In this document: in pieces, positions 12,155-24,599 of the stretch | Layout of the letters: each line of letters starts with the position of its first letter | Numbering within the stretch: position 1 is the stretch's first letter | Origin: Phymorhynchus buccinoides | Taxonomy: Eukaryota; Mollusca; Gastropoda; Neogastropoda; Raphitomidae | Assembly (NCBI GenBank): GCA_017654935.2 | Contig: CM065706.1 | Coordinates: 13,172,174 to 13,236,173, forward strand | Direction of reading: 5' to 3' | DNA length: 64,000 nt | The notes under the pieces: model-generated | Told to the model about the DNA's origin: nothing | The model's input: the letters and a program-made list of their open reading frames with translations, nothing else | Databases searched by the model: none | Made by a program: the position numbers and the translations under genes

Positions 12155-12265
12155 ATTTAATGTTTTTGAGTCCAAACGGTTTTCAAATGTTTTTGAGTCC
12201 AACAGTTTTCAAATGTTTTTGAGTCCAACGGTTTTGAAATGTTTTTGAGTCCAACGGTTTTCAAT
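12155..12265. repeat. Minisatellite, ~26-bp unit
   Basis: Four units of TTTTTGAGTCCAACGGTTTTCAAATG. Mirrored at 50035-50145. Confidence 0.75.
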
Positions 12266-12486
12266 GATTTATGCACTTCACTTGTTTGATATTCACTTGA
12301 TTTTCATCGCAAATGTCTTATTTATTTATATTTATTTGTTTTTGCCATCGATCTGTAAACGGTTTCTAAAGGCAAAGTCCGACGATGCAGTCACTCGCTG
12401 TTTCGCACGAAGTGTTCACCCATTCTCACAGCGAGACAGAGCTACCAGGTGCATGCCAGAGGAAGTATCGTCGGACAGGGCCTTAA

Positions 12487-12611
12487 AGGCCCACCACGTC
12501 ACGTGTCAAAACCCCACGGTTTTCACGTGTTTTCCCCTCTTATAGCTGGTAAGAAATCTTACGAAATCTTCCAAGCATAAGAGGGAATGTGACACGTGAC
12601 GTGGGGGGTCT
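12487..12611. mobile_element. Family G MITE, uninterrupted (left arm)
   Basis: 125 bp, AGGCCCACCACGTCACGTGT and complement, TTAA at 12483-12486 and 12612-12615. Its TGGTAA at 12547 is the empty site of the hAT-like element seen in the right arm. Confidence 0.75.
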
Positions 12612-12814
12612 TTAAGTGTTATCATGATAACTGGAAACATGCGATGCATTCAATGTTTGCACACTACTACTACAAATGAATGAATAACAATCATGCTGCT
12701 GAGGAAAGGGGTTGCCTGGTACTGTACAACAAAAAAACAATGATTTAAACGTTGACCGCTTTGCAAACGTTTTCCTCTTCGTTCATTTATCGTTCGCTCA
12801 GACAGAAGCCAAGC

Positions 12815-13022
12815 GGATGAAGTTTTGCAAGAAACACTTCGAGATCACCAGGAAAACACCCTTTACAGAGATCGCAACACTCACTTTGCTCTGGTTTCCC
12901 AGAAATCAAACTGTTAAATCGGCGATTCCTCCTTGGCGGAGGTGCTGGAAGTCAAATTCTTTCAGTGAAAGAGAAGGCGTTTGTCTTCTTTCTTGCAAAA
13001 ACTCATCCGTCAGGGTCCACCT
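12815..13022. mobile_element. Family F MITE, internally deleted
   Basis: The left end is degraded (GCGGATGAAGTTTTGCAAG), the right end intact with TTAA at 13023-13026. Mirrored at 48660-48870. Confidence 0.65.
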
Positions 13023-13276
13023 TTAAGGCATCGAAATGGATCAACCTGTTGTCTTGGCACTTTTTGTTGGTTCCTTTGCTTTAATCATTGAACAATTGAA
13101 AATCAGAAGGGGGGGGGGGGGGGGCGTGGCAGACTCGGCATTCATACTAAGCGTTATTAACATTATTGCGTCCGATTTGTGGCATATCATGTGTTGTTGA
13201 TCTTTGAGCAGAGAGATTTTTAAAAAGCCCCAAACGTTTATGTCTGGTTTCATGGGGTGGAATCCAAAAGGTATTA

Positions 13277-13435
13277 CAGTGGAACCTCCCTTAAAGACCT
13301 CCCATTGTAAGACTCCCTCCCACATAAGACCTACTTCTCTGAGACATTGCCCTTCTTCGTAAGTATTACAATTACCTCCCTTAGAAGACCTCATTTGGGA
13401 TGATTTTTGAAGGTCTTATGCGGGAGGTTCCACTG
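13277..13435. mobile_element. Family C MITE
   Basis: Short (159 bp) canonical form; mirrored at 48241-48400. Confidence 0.75.
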
Positions 13436-13507
13436 TCTATATCACAAAACGAATAAAGAAAGAAAGACGATAGTACCTTCTGGGTTTCATCCAACGATTT
13501 ATTTTAT

Positions 13508-13735
13508 TCCCCTCAGGGCTCCCAGGGACCCCCATTTGGGGGTCTATGAAGTACTAAAATTCTAAAGGACCCTCTAAAAGAATGTGCAAGGGGTCCCAGG
13601 GATGCACTAGAAAAATTCTTTTTAGCATTCGCTATACCACTGGGACCCTCTATCCCGCCTCTAGGACCCTCTATACTGTAAGTGAAGGAGTCCCTGGGAC
13701 CCCCTGTTTTGCGGGACAATTGGGACCCTGCCCCA
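13508..13735. repeat. GGGACCC-rich fold-back repeat
   Basis: GGGACCC/GGGTCCC motifs in both orientations (CCAGGGACCCCC, AAGGGGTCCCAGGG, TGGGACCCTCTA). Mirrored at 47935-48165. Function unknown. Confidence 0.6.
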
Positions 13736-14714
13736 GGTTTTCTTTTTTTATAATTAATTTTTTTTTTTTTTTCCTTTATTGTTGTTGAGAGTTTCCTCAC
13801 GATTGTGGTCGATTTACTTTGGGCTGCGATGAGGCTTTATCCTACTTCTTGCTGACACGAAAGGGGCGATGATTTTAGGCCCGAACTGCCCATGCCACCT
13901 AGTGACGAGTCAGGGGCAGATCATTTTCTGTGGCTATATGCTACTAGTTCTTGACGTGCAAGGGTGATAATCTTAAGTAGTAGGTGGCGTACGCATCTCA
14001 GTGCACGAGACAGGGGCAGAGAATGTTCAGTATAAAGCCTCATTCAGAGAACATTTTTATTTAATTAATTTTTTTTATTTTTTTTTACAAATTAAACTTA
14101 TGCATGTTAAGATGTCAAGTCAGGGGTTGCGTGCTCGATTATTTATCCTTCATGAGCGGAGGTTATTTATAGACAAACGTTTATCGAAAGTCTTCTCCAT
14201 AATTATGCCAACTACTTAACGTGGTGAGGTGTCTTGAGATGATCATAGCCATTGACAGGTCTATAAACGACTACCGCATTTTGCGAACTATAAGGCGATA
14301 CTTTTTTTTTCTCCTAGACTGAGACCCCTGCGCCTTATAATGTGACTGATAATATAGTAAGAAAATACAGTAACAAAATCAAAATTTTGTGTAAAATTTG
14401 GGGGTGGGGTGGGGTGCGACTTATGGTCCATAAAGTATGGTAACTATACTACTACTTTGCAATGCGCAAGAGCGATAATGTTCATGTAGGTGGCGCGCGC
14501 AATTCAGTACACGAGTCAGGTGGCAGAGAGTGTTCAGTATAAAGCCTCGTTAAATGGATGATCTCTTCTTGCGCGAGGATAATCATTCGATATCTGTGGA
14601 TGACCTTGGACAACTCACTCTGGTTGTCGCATTATTTTTGGTAAACCAGGCAATTCTTTGTTTTCCAAGACTGAGACCCCAGCGCCTTATGACTACTAAC
14701 ATAGTAAGAAAATA

Positions 14715-15050
14715 CAGTGGAACCTCCCTTTTAAGACCTCACATTATAAGACTCCCTCCCACATAAGACCCACTTCTCTGAGACGTTGCCCTTCTTTGTA
14801 AGTATTAAAATTACCTCCCTTTTAGACCCCTCCCTTATAAGACTTCTTTGGGATGATTTTTTGAAGGTCTTATTGCATTACAGTGGAACCTCCCTTATAA
14901 GACCTATTATAAGACTCCCTCCCACATAAGGCCTACTTTGAGACATTGCCCTTCTTTGTAAGTATTAAAATTACCTCCCTTAGAAGACCTCTCCCTTAGA
15001 AGACTTCATTTGGGATGATTTTTTGAAGGTCTTATTGCATTATCTGTATT
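14715..15050. mobile_element. Two head-to-tail family C MITEs
   Basis: Copies at 14715-14880 and 14881-15050, each with a good left end but lacking the right end, which stops at GGTCTTATTGCATTA. A further fragment is at 15186-15222. Mirrored at 46626-46958. Confidence 0.7.
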
Positions 15051-16280
15051 GTTAAAAATTCGGGACTTTACTGGTGTTGCACTGCCTCCGGGCATTGCCT
15101 CCAGGATCGTTCCCACCATCTTTATAATTATCTACTAATGTCCCATATGTGTCTGTTCCAGACCGGAGGACGTTAAAACAGATTCTCATTCATTTTGAAG
15201 GTCTTATAAGGGAGGTTCCACACTAACGTGGCGGTACCATAGCCGTTGAGGTTTAACCGAGGCGTGGTTACCACTACACCTATCTCTATTGTTTAAAAAC
15301 TCGGGACTTTACTGGTGTTGCACTGCCTCCGGGCATTGCAGCCAGTATTGTTCCCACCATCTTTGTATTTACAAATGTCCCATATGTGTCTATGACCGAG
15401 AGGACGTAAAACATCATTTTCATCATCGGAGGTTCCACTGTAGCAACAATAATCTGAATGTTGTGTCAAATTTGGGGGGGTGCGCCTTATAATCAGAAAA
15501 ATATGGTAATCTGAATACATCATGTACATAACATACATAACGGGTGCTACCCAGCTCATGATCGCCTTAGAGGGTAGTTGCAAAATGATCATGATTATGC
15601 AAAAGTTACTATGACTATACCCAACTACCATCCTTCATGATTATTATTATTATAGAAGATAGGCGGTTTGTGCGTTTCTCGGCTAAGGCGTAGTTTAAGC
15701 CCCCCCCCCAAAAAAAAACCCCCACCCCAACAACAAAATTTTCACTGAGAAGCATCATTCTGCCGTTCTCGTGAAAAGGGATAGGGTTAGGACCAGCCTA
15801 GGGGTTAGTTTTGGTAATGAAACTGAAAAAAGCAGACTTTGAGATTGAGTCGTTTACATGAAGGGGAGGGAGGGGGTCTAAACTACGTCTTTGCCAGTTC
15901 TTAAATTTTTTTATTATTATAAATACCACCAGTGTGCATTTTTAGCAGCGTCGAGCGTGTTCCATTGCTTTCGTCGGTACCCCCGAGTGTGGACTAGTTT
16001 CAGAGTTACCTACCTTGCGTACTAGTTTTTCGATTCGTCTTTTTTTCGTTAAAAAAAAAAAGGTTTGTTGTTGATGGAACACTTTAGCCTGTACTGCCAT
16101 GATTGTTTTAATATATATATATATATATACAACTGGGCTTTTGTACCGATTGCAGTGATACAAATTTGATCTGTTTTTGGTTTTGTTTGTTTGTTTGTTA
16201 GTTTTTCGTGCCTAGTTATTTTTTGAGAAACTGTGTGCATTGCTGGCTGCATGATTGGCAGGCAAATGCGTGTAGAATAT

Positions 16281-16680
16281 CGTCGGTGAAATTAAAAAAC
16301 CTTATATCTCGATTTTTTAGTTAGATACATAGTCAGCTCTCTAATTTTTTCAAGCCACCTTCCACCAAAAGCTCGTATCTCTAACAACTTTCTATCTGGG
16401 GTAAATGAGGTTGTGTAAATAGAAGAAAAATCTCGTAAGTCCCAAATTCAGATCTAGTTAAGGACAAAAACCTCGTATCTTCGTTCTTTTCAAGTATTAA
16501 AAAAAAAAGGAAAAAGTAATTTTTAAAAAATGCAGGACTAAACTCAATGTCTTGAACAACCTATTTATCGTAGTTAATCAATTGTGGTAAACGCGGTTAA
16601 TTATTAAACAGGTTTTTTGTGTTTTTTTTTCTCAAAACTACCAAAATTGAGATACGAGGTTTGTGAATTTCACCGACGAT
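16281..16680. mobile_element. Fold-back repeat, family E, copy 1
   Basis: About 400 bp bounded by CGTCGGTGAAATT and its complement AATTTCACCGACG. Interior motifs CTCGTATCTC occur in both orientations. Mirrored at 44994-45397. Confidence 0.68.
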
Positions 16681-17085
16681 ATGGTGTTTTGTGAGCGAGT
16701 GTGTTAACAATGCAATGATTACGAATGTTCTAATTAGGAAAAAGCGAAATCGTCTCCATGTTTCTGGATCTTTCAATTTGAGATGTGTCTGTCTGCATGT
16801 CGAGGGATGAAGTTTTCAAGCATCATTATTTTGTGTGTAACATATATTCCAGATATGTGTTTTTCTTTCTAGTTGTTTTTCTGGTTTGTGTTTTATGAGG
16901 ACAAGCGTGTGTTTAGTTCATATACTTCGTTAAAGACTGTTTCTTGTGTTTATGCACAGGACAAGAGTACATTCAATTTAGCTCACCTTTGTTGAAAGAC
17001 TGTAATCATAGCTAAGCACGCTTAGCTGAAGAGCAAATGCTCACTGTAGCCATAGCTGTAAAGCACGCTTAGCTTAAGAGCAAAT

Positions 17086-17476
17086 CGTCGGTGAAATTCA
17101 AAAACCTTGTATCTCGATTTTTTTTGGTTTTGAGTTAGCTCTCTAATTTTTCCCGCCACCTTCCACCAAAAGCTCGTATCTCTAACGACTTTCTATCTGG
17201 GGTAAATGAGGTTGTGAAAAGAGAAGAAAAACTCGTAAGTCCCAAATTCAGATCTAGTTAAGGACAAAAACCTCGTATCTTCGTTCTTTTCAAGTCTAAA
17301 ATATATTTTTTAAAGTCATTTTAACAAAATGCAGGACTAAACTCGCAATGTCTTAAACAACATATTCATCATAGTTAATCAATTGTGGTCAACGCGGTTA
17401 ATTTAAAAAAAAAAAATTCATTTTTCTCGAAACTACCAAAATTGAGATACGAGGTTTTTTAATTTCACCGACGAAA
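17086..17476. mobile_element. Fold-back repeat, family E, copy 2
   Basis: Same structure as 16281-16680, 406 bp further on and about 90% alike by eye. The spacer carries a duplicated AGCACGCTTAGCT. Mirrored at 44197-44590. Confidence 0.68.
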
Positions 17477-17990
17477 TGCTCACCATGTCACGATGAAGGA
17501 TAGGAAATCCCATCTCAGATTTCTCAACAAACTTTTTGATAAGGCGTTGGGATCATATTCTGGGAGCCTTTGATATTATTCTCGGTAAGGCGTTGGGGTC
17601 ATATTCTGGGAGCCTTTGATATTATTCTCGGTAATGGGGTGTGCGTACACTTTAGTAGAAAACGCCACACACACAAAACACAATACAAACAAACAACAAA
17701 AACAAACAAACACAAATAATCTTAAGTCTGATGAATTGTTGAAACTGGGGGGTAAACTGATTTTTCATTTTGATTGTTATAAAGTATGGTTTCCGTTGTT
17801 ATTGAAGTTGAATTTTTGTGTTTTTTTAATTGTTTGTCTTTTTTTTTAGTCATATTTTTTTAATGATTTGTGGGAGTGGACAAAATAATCCCAAATATGG
17901 ATTATTTCGTTAACCCATCATGCATGATGTCGCGATGGACTAGCTGCTACTGCTGCATAAGTTTGGACTACAAATTGTTTTCGTTACGTA

Positions 17991-18375
17991 CCGTAAAAAC
18001 TGGACTATAAGACGCACCTGTATATAAGCCGCACCCCTTAAATTGACAAAATATTAGGTATTTATTCACATATAAGCCGCACCAGTTTATAAGCCGCAGA
18101 GAAAATTGTATGTGCACAAAGCAACACAAATATAGAAATTGTCCTATCAGAACTTGAGTATTTAATGTTCTCAGACATTTTAAACATGAGATTTGAATCT
18201 ATTGATTACCCAAACCAGTTTTGAGTCTAAAGAAGCTCAGAATAGGCTGAAGATTATGGCCAGAAACAGATAAATGTAGAATCGGAAAACCCCCCACAGA
18301 TAAGCCGCATCAGTCTATAAGCCGCATGGGTCAAAGTTGAGGGGAAAGTAGCGGCTTATAGTCGGCACTTTACGG
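17991..18375. mobile_element. TA-inserted MITE, family D
   Basis: 385 bp, ends CCGTAAAAACTGGACTATAA and complement of CCGTAAAGTGCCGACTATAA, TA on each side. Inner repeats read ATAAGCCGCACC. Diverged partial relatives with ATAAGGCGCA lie at 14270-14450, 15470-15510, 18400-18910 and 26511-26665. Mirrored at 43297-43678. Confidence 0.7.
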
Positions 18376-18969
18376 TACTGGACTAGAAGCCGTGGAGTTG
18401 TTATAAATGACGGACTGAGAACCCTGCGCCTTAAATAATATGAGTGACAAAAATAGTAAGAATGTCAAATAACAAAATATGAATTTTGGGTAAAATTTTG
18501 GTAAATTGGGTAAATTTTGGGTAGGTGGGGTGCGTATTTATAAAGCATACACACACACACATAACTGCTACTGCTGCATAAGTTTTGACTACAAATTGTT
18601 TTCGTTATGTACTAGACTAGAAGGCGTGGAGTTGCGCCTTATGAGTGACAAAATAGTAAGAATGTGAAATTTTAAAAAATCTGAATTTTGTGTAAAATTG
18701 GGGGGGGTGCGCATTTATTAAAAAAAGGTACACAATGAAACATATGGTAAACCATGTGTGTGTTTTTCCAAACACTGAAACACAGACACATGCATAATAA
18801 TGAGTGACAAAATAGTAAGAATGTAAAATAACAAAATCTGAATTTTGTGTAAAACTATTTTTGGGGGGTGGGGTGGGGGGGGTGCGCATTATAAAAAAAA
18901 GGTGCACATTGAAAAATATGGTAAGCCATGGTTTTTTTCTCCAAACACTGACACACAGACACATGCATG

Positions 18970-19055
18970 ACTGTAAGGCACACGCACACGCATGCACACA
19001 CATACACACACACACTCACACACACACACACACACATACACATACACGCACGGAC
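18970..19055. repeat. (CA)n microsatellite
   Basis: Impure CA tract; mirrored as (TG)n at 42620-42705. A further CA tract at 23010-23050 pairs with 38655-38692. Confidence 0.93.
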
Positions 19056-19483
19056 ACAGCACAGGCACTCTCAGAGATGAGATTCTCAGGTAACCAAAAA
19101 TGAGGAAAAAAGCAGGGGTCTGGGGCCCGGTGCAGGCTACATCAGAGAATGGATAACTTCCGTTTTCAGTTTTGATAAACGCGGAGTAACGATAAAATAG
19201 AGCAGTCTTGGATGCCCCCGAGCAGTAACCGGAAAATGTCCATTTGAGAATGAACCGACTGAGAACAAAATATCAATCAAACTTCTCAACGCATTTATGC
19301 TTCAACACAAAACCTAACCCTCTCCCCCCTTATTTTCTCAATGGATTTACACTTACCTAAAAAATGACCCCTGGGGTCATCAAAAAGGAGGAAATCCTCC
19401 ACTCGGAGGAAAAATCTCATCTCTGACTCTGTCTCCACAATATACACAACAGACCTGGTACCTTATTCATGAGCGTGTCTTAA

Positions 19484-20047
19484 AGGGGCACCCTGACGGA
19501 TTCGTTTTTGCAAAAAACACAGAGATCGCAAGAAAAAACAGCCTTTTCAAGGATCGGAACACTCACTTTGCTCTGGTTTCCTAGAAATCAAACCGTCAAA
19601 ACGGCGATTCCTCCTTGGCGGAGATGCCGGAGAGAGAAGCCATTTTGGATGGGGTGGGTGGAGGTCACTCATTGTGGTTGAAGCTTTTTCTTTTTTGGTA
19701 GTGCAGTAAAACAAAAACAAAGATTGGAGCTAGTTTTCTTTGTTGTGAGCGAAACTCCTTTAGGTAAACTGTATAAAATTTATATTAAAAATACAATAAA
19801 AAGGCTTGTATTGTGAAAATTTTGTGCAAACGATTTGGTCTAAACTCAGGCGGCCATTAGAAAAGAGAAGGCTTCTCTTTCAATGAAAGAATTTGACTTC
19901 CAGCACCTCCGCCAAGGATGAATCGCCGATTTGACGGTTTGATTTCTAGGAAACCAGAGCAAAGTGAGTGTTGCGATCTCTGTAAAGGGTGTTTTCCTGG
20001 TGATCTCGACGTGTTTCTAGCAAAACCTCATCCGTCAGGGTGCCCCT
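19484..20047. mobile_element. TTAA-inserted MITE, family F
   Basis: 564 bp, ends AGGGGCACCCTGACGGATTC and complement, TTAA at 19480-19483 and 20048-20051. The interior is a long imperfect palindrome (CTTTGCTCTGGTTTCCTAGAA and complement). Mirrored at 41631-42189. Confidence 0.75.
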
Positions 20048-20153
20048 TTAAACGGTTAACACTACGGGTTATCATGTATATTAGCACAAACAGCCGATCA
20101 TATTAGTAGTTTCTTCTAATTTGCATTCTACTACCCGTGTTCGCTGTTTAAGC

Positions 20154-20357
20154 CCTTGATTGCCGTATAACGTATCACATACTGACTTTATGACTTCATA
20201 AGATGAAGAGGAATAACTGATATGCTGGCTTTTGCTCTAACACAGTCAAGAGAGTTATATCCCCAGACCATTTTGCTCTATCAGTTGTCTTTTTCATGGC
20301 ATGATTTATCCAATGATTGAATTTTTCTGTAAATTTTCTGTGGCAGTCAAGGGGTTA
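20154..20357. mobile_element. Family Q MITE
   Basis: Right end GCAGTCAAGGGGTTAA at about 20343-20358; left end degraded (AAGCCCTTGATTGCCG). Contains CTGATATGCTGGCTTTTGCTC, shared with 62056-62284. Mirrored at 41321-41525. Confidence 0.6.
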
Positions 20358-20549
20358 AAGATGCTCTCATGATTATGGTACCACACAAATTTATTTGTTC
20401 GATTTCTTAAAAAAAAAAAAAAATGTTTAAGCTCGAATTTTGTCGTTGAGTTTTTTGTTGTTGTTGACCTGTTTGGCAAAGTTGCAGATTAGCTATCCTC
20501 GAAATTTTCTCATTCAAAATTTTCTGCCTTGCTCGGGGAAAGGGATAGA

Positions 20550-20757
20550 CAGACCTGTTTACTCTACTCTTTTCGAGTAGTATTCTACTCAATTTGGACC
20601 TCTACTACTCTTCAAAATTGAAAATAAGGCTCTAATTACTCATTTTCAGTTAACAGTGTTTGATGGTTTAATGAATAAAACTACACATTTTGCACCAAAA
20701 CTACTCATTTCAGCTATCCAGACTACTCGAGACTTGTGTAGGTGGTAAACAGGTCTG
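20550..20757. mobile_element. Palindromic MITE with CTACTC motifs
   Basis: Perfect 13-bp inverted ends CAGACCTGTTTAC / GTAAACAGGTCTG, rich in CTACTC. It contains GTATTCTACTC at 20580-20590, the uninterrupted site of a SINE insertion in a relative. Mirrored at 40918-41126. Confidence 0.68.
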
Positions 20758-21087
20758 GATAGGGTTAGGATCAGCTTAGAGTTTCTTAGAATTGAAAGAA
20801 CGACACTTTTGTAGGGTAGCTAAACTGCAACTTATTAGCCGACCTTTATTTATTCAATATTGCCATGGGTTCCAAGCATGGACTGGTAGTAGTGTGATAA
20901 CTTAGAATTTGTTGTCCAACGCAATGATAGAAGTGCATCACAGGGAATATATTATTATTATTATTATCAAGCATCAGAATTGTCGGAGGATTAAGAATTT
21001 CTGACAGAGGATTGGCTTCTTCTACTGTCAGAGGTTTTGCATTCTTTTTTTTAATTCATGTTTATTTTTGGTTAAATATCATATTAA

Positions 21088-21315
21088 CCCTTTCACCGCC
21101 AGCCATATTTCAGCCAAAATTTTCCATTCAATTTACCTGGGTAGAGAACAAAATCCATCTGCAGTATTGGGGATTCTTCTGTGGCGTATATAAAATAAGG
21201 TCTATCCTTACTTCCCAAAACTAAGACAACAGGGTCTTTGGATAATAGACCCCAATTTGATGCCTTTTTAGTGGCATAGGTGTGGTGCTAAAATGCGACT
21301 TTGGCGGTGAAAGGG
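21088..21315. mobile_element. Family P MITE
   Basis: Ends CCCTTTCACCGCC and GGCGGTGAAAGGG; TTAA at 21084-21087 and 21316-21319. Confidence 0.78.
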
Positions 21316-21699
21316 TTAAAGCGATTTATCACTGTACTGAGCCTTTTTGGTGATGTTGGGAACTGATTTCAGTGTTGTTCCTCTTTAGTGTGGGGCCTTG
21401 ATGGCCCTTTTACCGCGGTTTTCAGAGGATTGGACTTCAAACCATTCTGATGCCTGATTATGATTATTAGTATTAGTATTATAGCCTACGTTTTGGTGCG
21501 GATAGATATTTCTCGGGTTTATCAGGAACAGGATCTAGTATTGGTGCAAACTCATGCGAAGCGGTTAGAACGTTACTGTACACATTACTCGCTAGTTCAG
21601 TGTGGAGTTTGTTGTATTCTTTTTTTGTGTGTGTTGCCTATAATGTTATCACATCGATGATGAGAGATAATGATGAGTAATAATAATTATTTTGTGGTG

Positions 21700-21763
21700 T
21701 GAGAGAGAGAGAGAGAGAGAAACCTGAAGAGAGAGAGAGAGACTTGAAGAGAGAGAGAATTGT
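21700..21763. repeat. (GA)n microsatellite
   Basis: Three GA blocks separated by CTGAA/CTTGAA; mirrored at 39920-39980. Confidence 0.9.
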
Positions 21764-21893
21764 GTACAGAAAAAAAAAATGCAATTGATAATAAAAGAAT
21801 GTACATAGAGAACTGGTGTGTGTATGTGTGTGTGTTGTTGAATAATTTAATTTGCATTATTAATTATATGCACCTCTTGTTATTATTATTATT

Positions 21894-22716
21894 GTACCTG
21901 TTTATTCTACTCTTTTCGAGTACATGTAGTATTCTACTCTTCTTCTTCTTCTTCTGCATTCCCAGGTCATATAATGGGTAGGGTACGTATGTGTCCGGTT
22001 CTCAGTTTTCACTGGTCTCCCCGCTGCGTACAGCCGACACATTCCGATTTTGGAGGAGCTCAAGAGAAAAATCTGGAAGATTTCTTTGAAAAAAAGGGCA
22101 GGAGAATGGACCAATAAGTCAGAAAGATAGTAGATGATAGAAAGCAAAGGAAAAAGGCAGAGTCAAAGAGAGTGGCAGATTAGAGGAAGTTACAAGCACA
22201 GAACTTCCAGAAGGTGGGGGAACTATTTTTACGAAAGACCCCCCGGTATCCCCACGGGGAGGTATTCTACTCAGTTTGGATGTCTACTACTCATCAAAAT
22301 TGAAAATAATGCTAATTAATTCTTGATTGCTACTCATTTTCTGTGAATATTGTTTGATGGTTTAATGAACAAAACTACCGATACTCATTTTGCACCCAAA
22401 CCAAAGATTCTAAAAGGGTAAGATGGACTACTTAAGAGTTACAGCGAACCGGGCTGATAGAGTTATCGTTAGTGGGGTAGTTATACACCATTCACAGCGG
22501 CGGCTATCCAAAAACTCAGACTGGAATTTGAACGGAGAATTCAACTGGCCTATCGACGTGTAAATGTGTCACGTTTAAAAGGGACATAACCAGTGTTTCT
22601 GTCCTCACTACTCATATAGGGAAAAGAGACCGGATGCTTGTCTTCCCCTATACAGTCTTTGCCAAAACTACTCATTTCAGCTATCCGAACTACTCTGAAC
22701 TACTCGAACAGGTCTG
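21894..22716. mobile_element. CTACTC MITE with inserted SINE and internal extra segment
   Basis: Relative of 20550-20757 (ends ACCTGTTTATTCTACTC and CGAACAGGTCTG). It is interrupted by a SINE at 21940-22261 and by a segment at about 22395-22650 that recurs at 32300-32545. Mirrored at 38973-39794. Confidence 0.65.
21940..22261 (-). mobile_element. SINE, family S1, with 11-bp target duplication
   Basis: 322 bp on the minus strand: head CTCCCCGTGGGGATACCGGG, body with ACTCTCTTTGACTCTGCC and ATCGGAATGTGTCGGCTGTA, and a (GAA)n tail. It is flanked by GTATTCTACTC at 21929-21939 and 22262-22272. Long perfect target duplications and a simple-repeat tail show retroposition. No tRNA-type B box is evident in the head, so its promoter origin is unknown. 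Confidence 0.78.
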
Positions 22717-23334
22717 AACTCTACTCAATGTTGCAAATCTCATTCTTTCTGACCCTGTTTTCTTTCTCTCTCGCTCTTAATATGACACTTTTTTTTCTCT
22801 TCCTCTCCAGATTTCTGCATATATTTATTTCTGTATATATTTGTATATCACATCATCAGAAGTATAACATCAATATCACACACCAACAACAACAAAATAA
22901 TCTCAATATTTTATTGTTGTTTTTCCCTTTTCTTGTTGTTTTATTGAACTCTTTCTTATCAATTTAGGTAGAGTTAAAAAAAAAAAGATATAAAGTCGAA
23001 ATTGCTCAGAACACACATCTGCACACACACACACACATACACACACGCACACCGCCCCCAAAACTAATTTAATACTAAAAACAAAGGACACAATTTGAAG
23101 CAGAGATGGCAAAATGTAAAAAAGGAAATGAAAAACTTGAATGAAAAAACCCAGTACCATTGTAGTATGCAACAGACGTATTTTCAATTTATTGTAAAAA
23201 CGTTTTGCAAGCTAAAAAGTTGCTTTCAATACGTCTTCTTCTCAATGTTAGGAACTTTGAAAAAACCCAAACATTTCCTTTCATTTCACTTTTACCCCAA
23301 AGTGGGATACTGATGTTAGTCTTTTCTTTCATTC
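22717..23334. other. Intergenic, low complexity
   Basis: T-rich sequence, a CA tract and runs of CAACAA. No gene is seen. Mirrored at 38436-38972. Confidence 0.55.
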
Positions 23335-23660
23335 ACTTGTACCCCCGTTGGGATACTGAGGAGTCTTTCGACCAAATAGTCCCCCCCACCTTCTGGAAAG
23401 TTGTGTTTGTAACCTTGTCTAATTTGTCACTCTCTTTGACTCTGCCTTTTCCTTTTACTTACTGTCATCTACTATCTTTCTCCCTTATTGTCCCATTCTC
23501 CTGCCTTTTTTTGAGAAACTCTTACAAAGATTTTCTCCAGCCGAAGATGGACATGCTGGGCCTAACTATTTCTTACTTAGGCGCATAACGGCAGCATGAC
23601 GCATCTGCACTCATATGACAGGAAATTGTCTGAGCGATCGAAGAAAAAGAAGAATTCACT
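23335..23660 (+). mobile_element. SINE S2 (S1 head, different tail)
   Basis: The head and middle match S1, but after GAAACTCTTACAAAG the sequence switches to GGCGCATAACGGCAGCATGA and a (GAA)n tail. Mirrored at 38130-38435; a second, interrupted copy is at 26075-26385 (mirror 35395-35705). Confidence 0.68.
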
Positions 23661-24356
23661 TTTAAACAACATACTAACTCATAATAAATCATTAACTGAC
23701 ATAAACAAACTCATCGTGTTATAAAGCTATAATTCTTGGCAAAGGTAAAGATGTGCCCCCCCCCCCCCCCCCTGCATTTCTCGGTTAATTCCATTTTTCC
23801 GTTTTTGCCTTTCTTACCAAACATGAAGCTGTATTTTATGAACATTTTCAGGTAATTATCTTTTTGGAATAATAACTATACTAATAATAATTATACTTGA
23901 TTCTGTGTATTTTGTCAACTTTAGAAAAAAGACTATGCCAGATACGAGATAGATCAATTCTGTTTTTTGCTTTTCAGTCTGTAGAATTTAAACTTTCAGA
24001 TTATATAAAAACGTCAAAAGTGATAATTTCCGACTTTAGCCTGGTTTTCCTATATACTCTGTCACATTTATATAGCGCGATACCCCATAGTGGGCTCATC
24101 GCGCTTTACAAAGGCATCACACAAATATTGGGGGAAAATAAATACACAAATTATTCAGGTACATACTAATTATACTTAGCAGTAAAATCCAAAAAAAAAT
24201 CATATAAAAAACCACGCAGATAAAAAAACATCAAACAAAATAAAATAGAATATCACACCCTGTATAATAGAATTCGAAATTTTGTTACAACCAGTGTAAG
24301 TTTGATTGTAAATGATATAAGCACAAATCAATTAAGAGACCGCATTAATTGCTATA

Positions 24357-24537
24357 CAGTGGGACCTCCCTTATAAGACCTTCAAAAATCATCCAAAATG
24401 AGGTCTATAAGGGTCTTATAGTTAGTTATAAGGGAGGTAATTTTAATACTCACAAAGAAGGACAATGTCTCAGAGAAGTAGGTCTTATGTGGGAGGGAGT
24501 CTTATAATGGGAGGTCTTATATAGGGAGGTTCCACTG
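24357..24537. mobile_element. Family C MITE
   Basis: 181 bp with both ends and TA flanks; contains the segment amplified in the giant copy at 58118-59313. Mirrored at 37249-37427. Confidence 0.78.
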
Positions 24538-24599
24538 TAATATGCATTTCACATACATCACAAGACCCACAATAAAATTATAAAAAATATCGCACATAT

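Larger units (their letters stand above)
13436..16280. other. Intergenic, MITE fragments only
   Basis: Apart from the repeats listed separately, AT-rich sequence with duplicated pieces (ACTGGTGTTGCACTGCC at 15069 and 15310, each followed by TTCCCACCATCTTT). Mirrored at 45398-48240. Confidence 0.55.

Noticed and set aside
18617..19015. Cys/Val-rich 132-codon frame that might suggest a cysteine-rich peptide
   Set aside because: It is the translation of a (TG)n microsatellite and MITE fragments.
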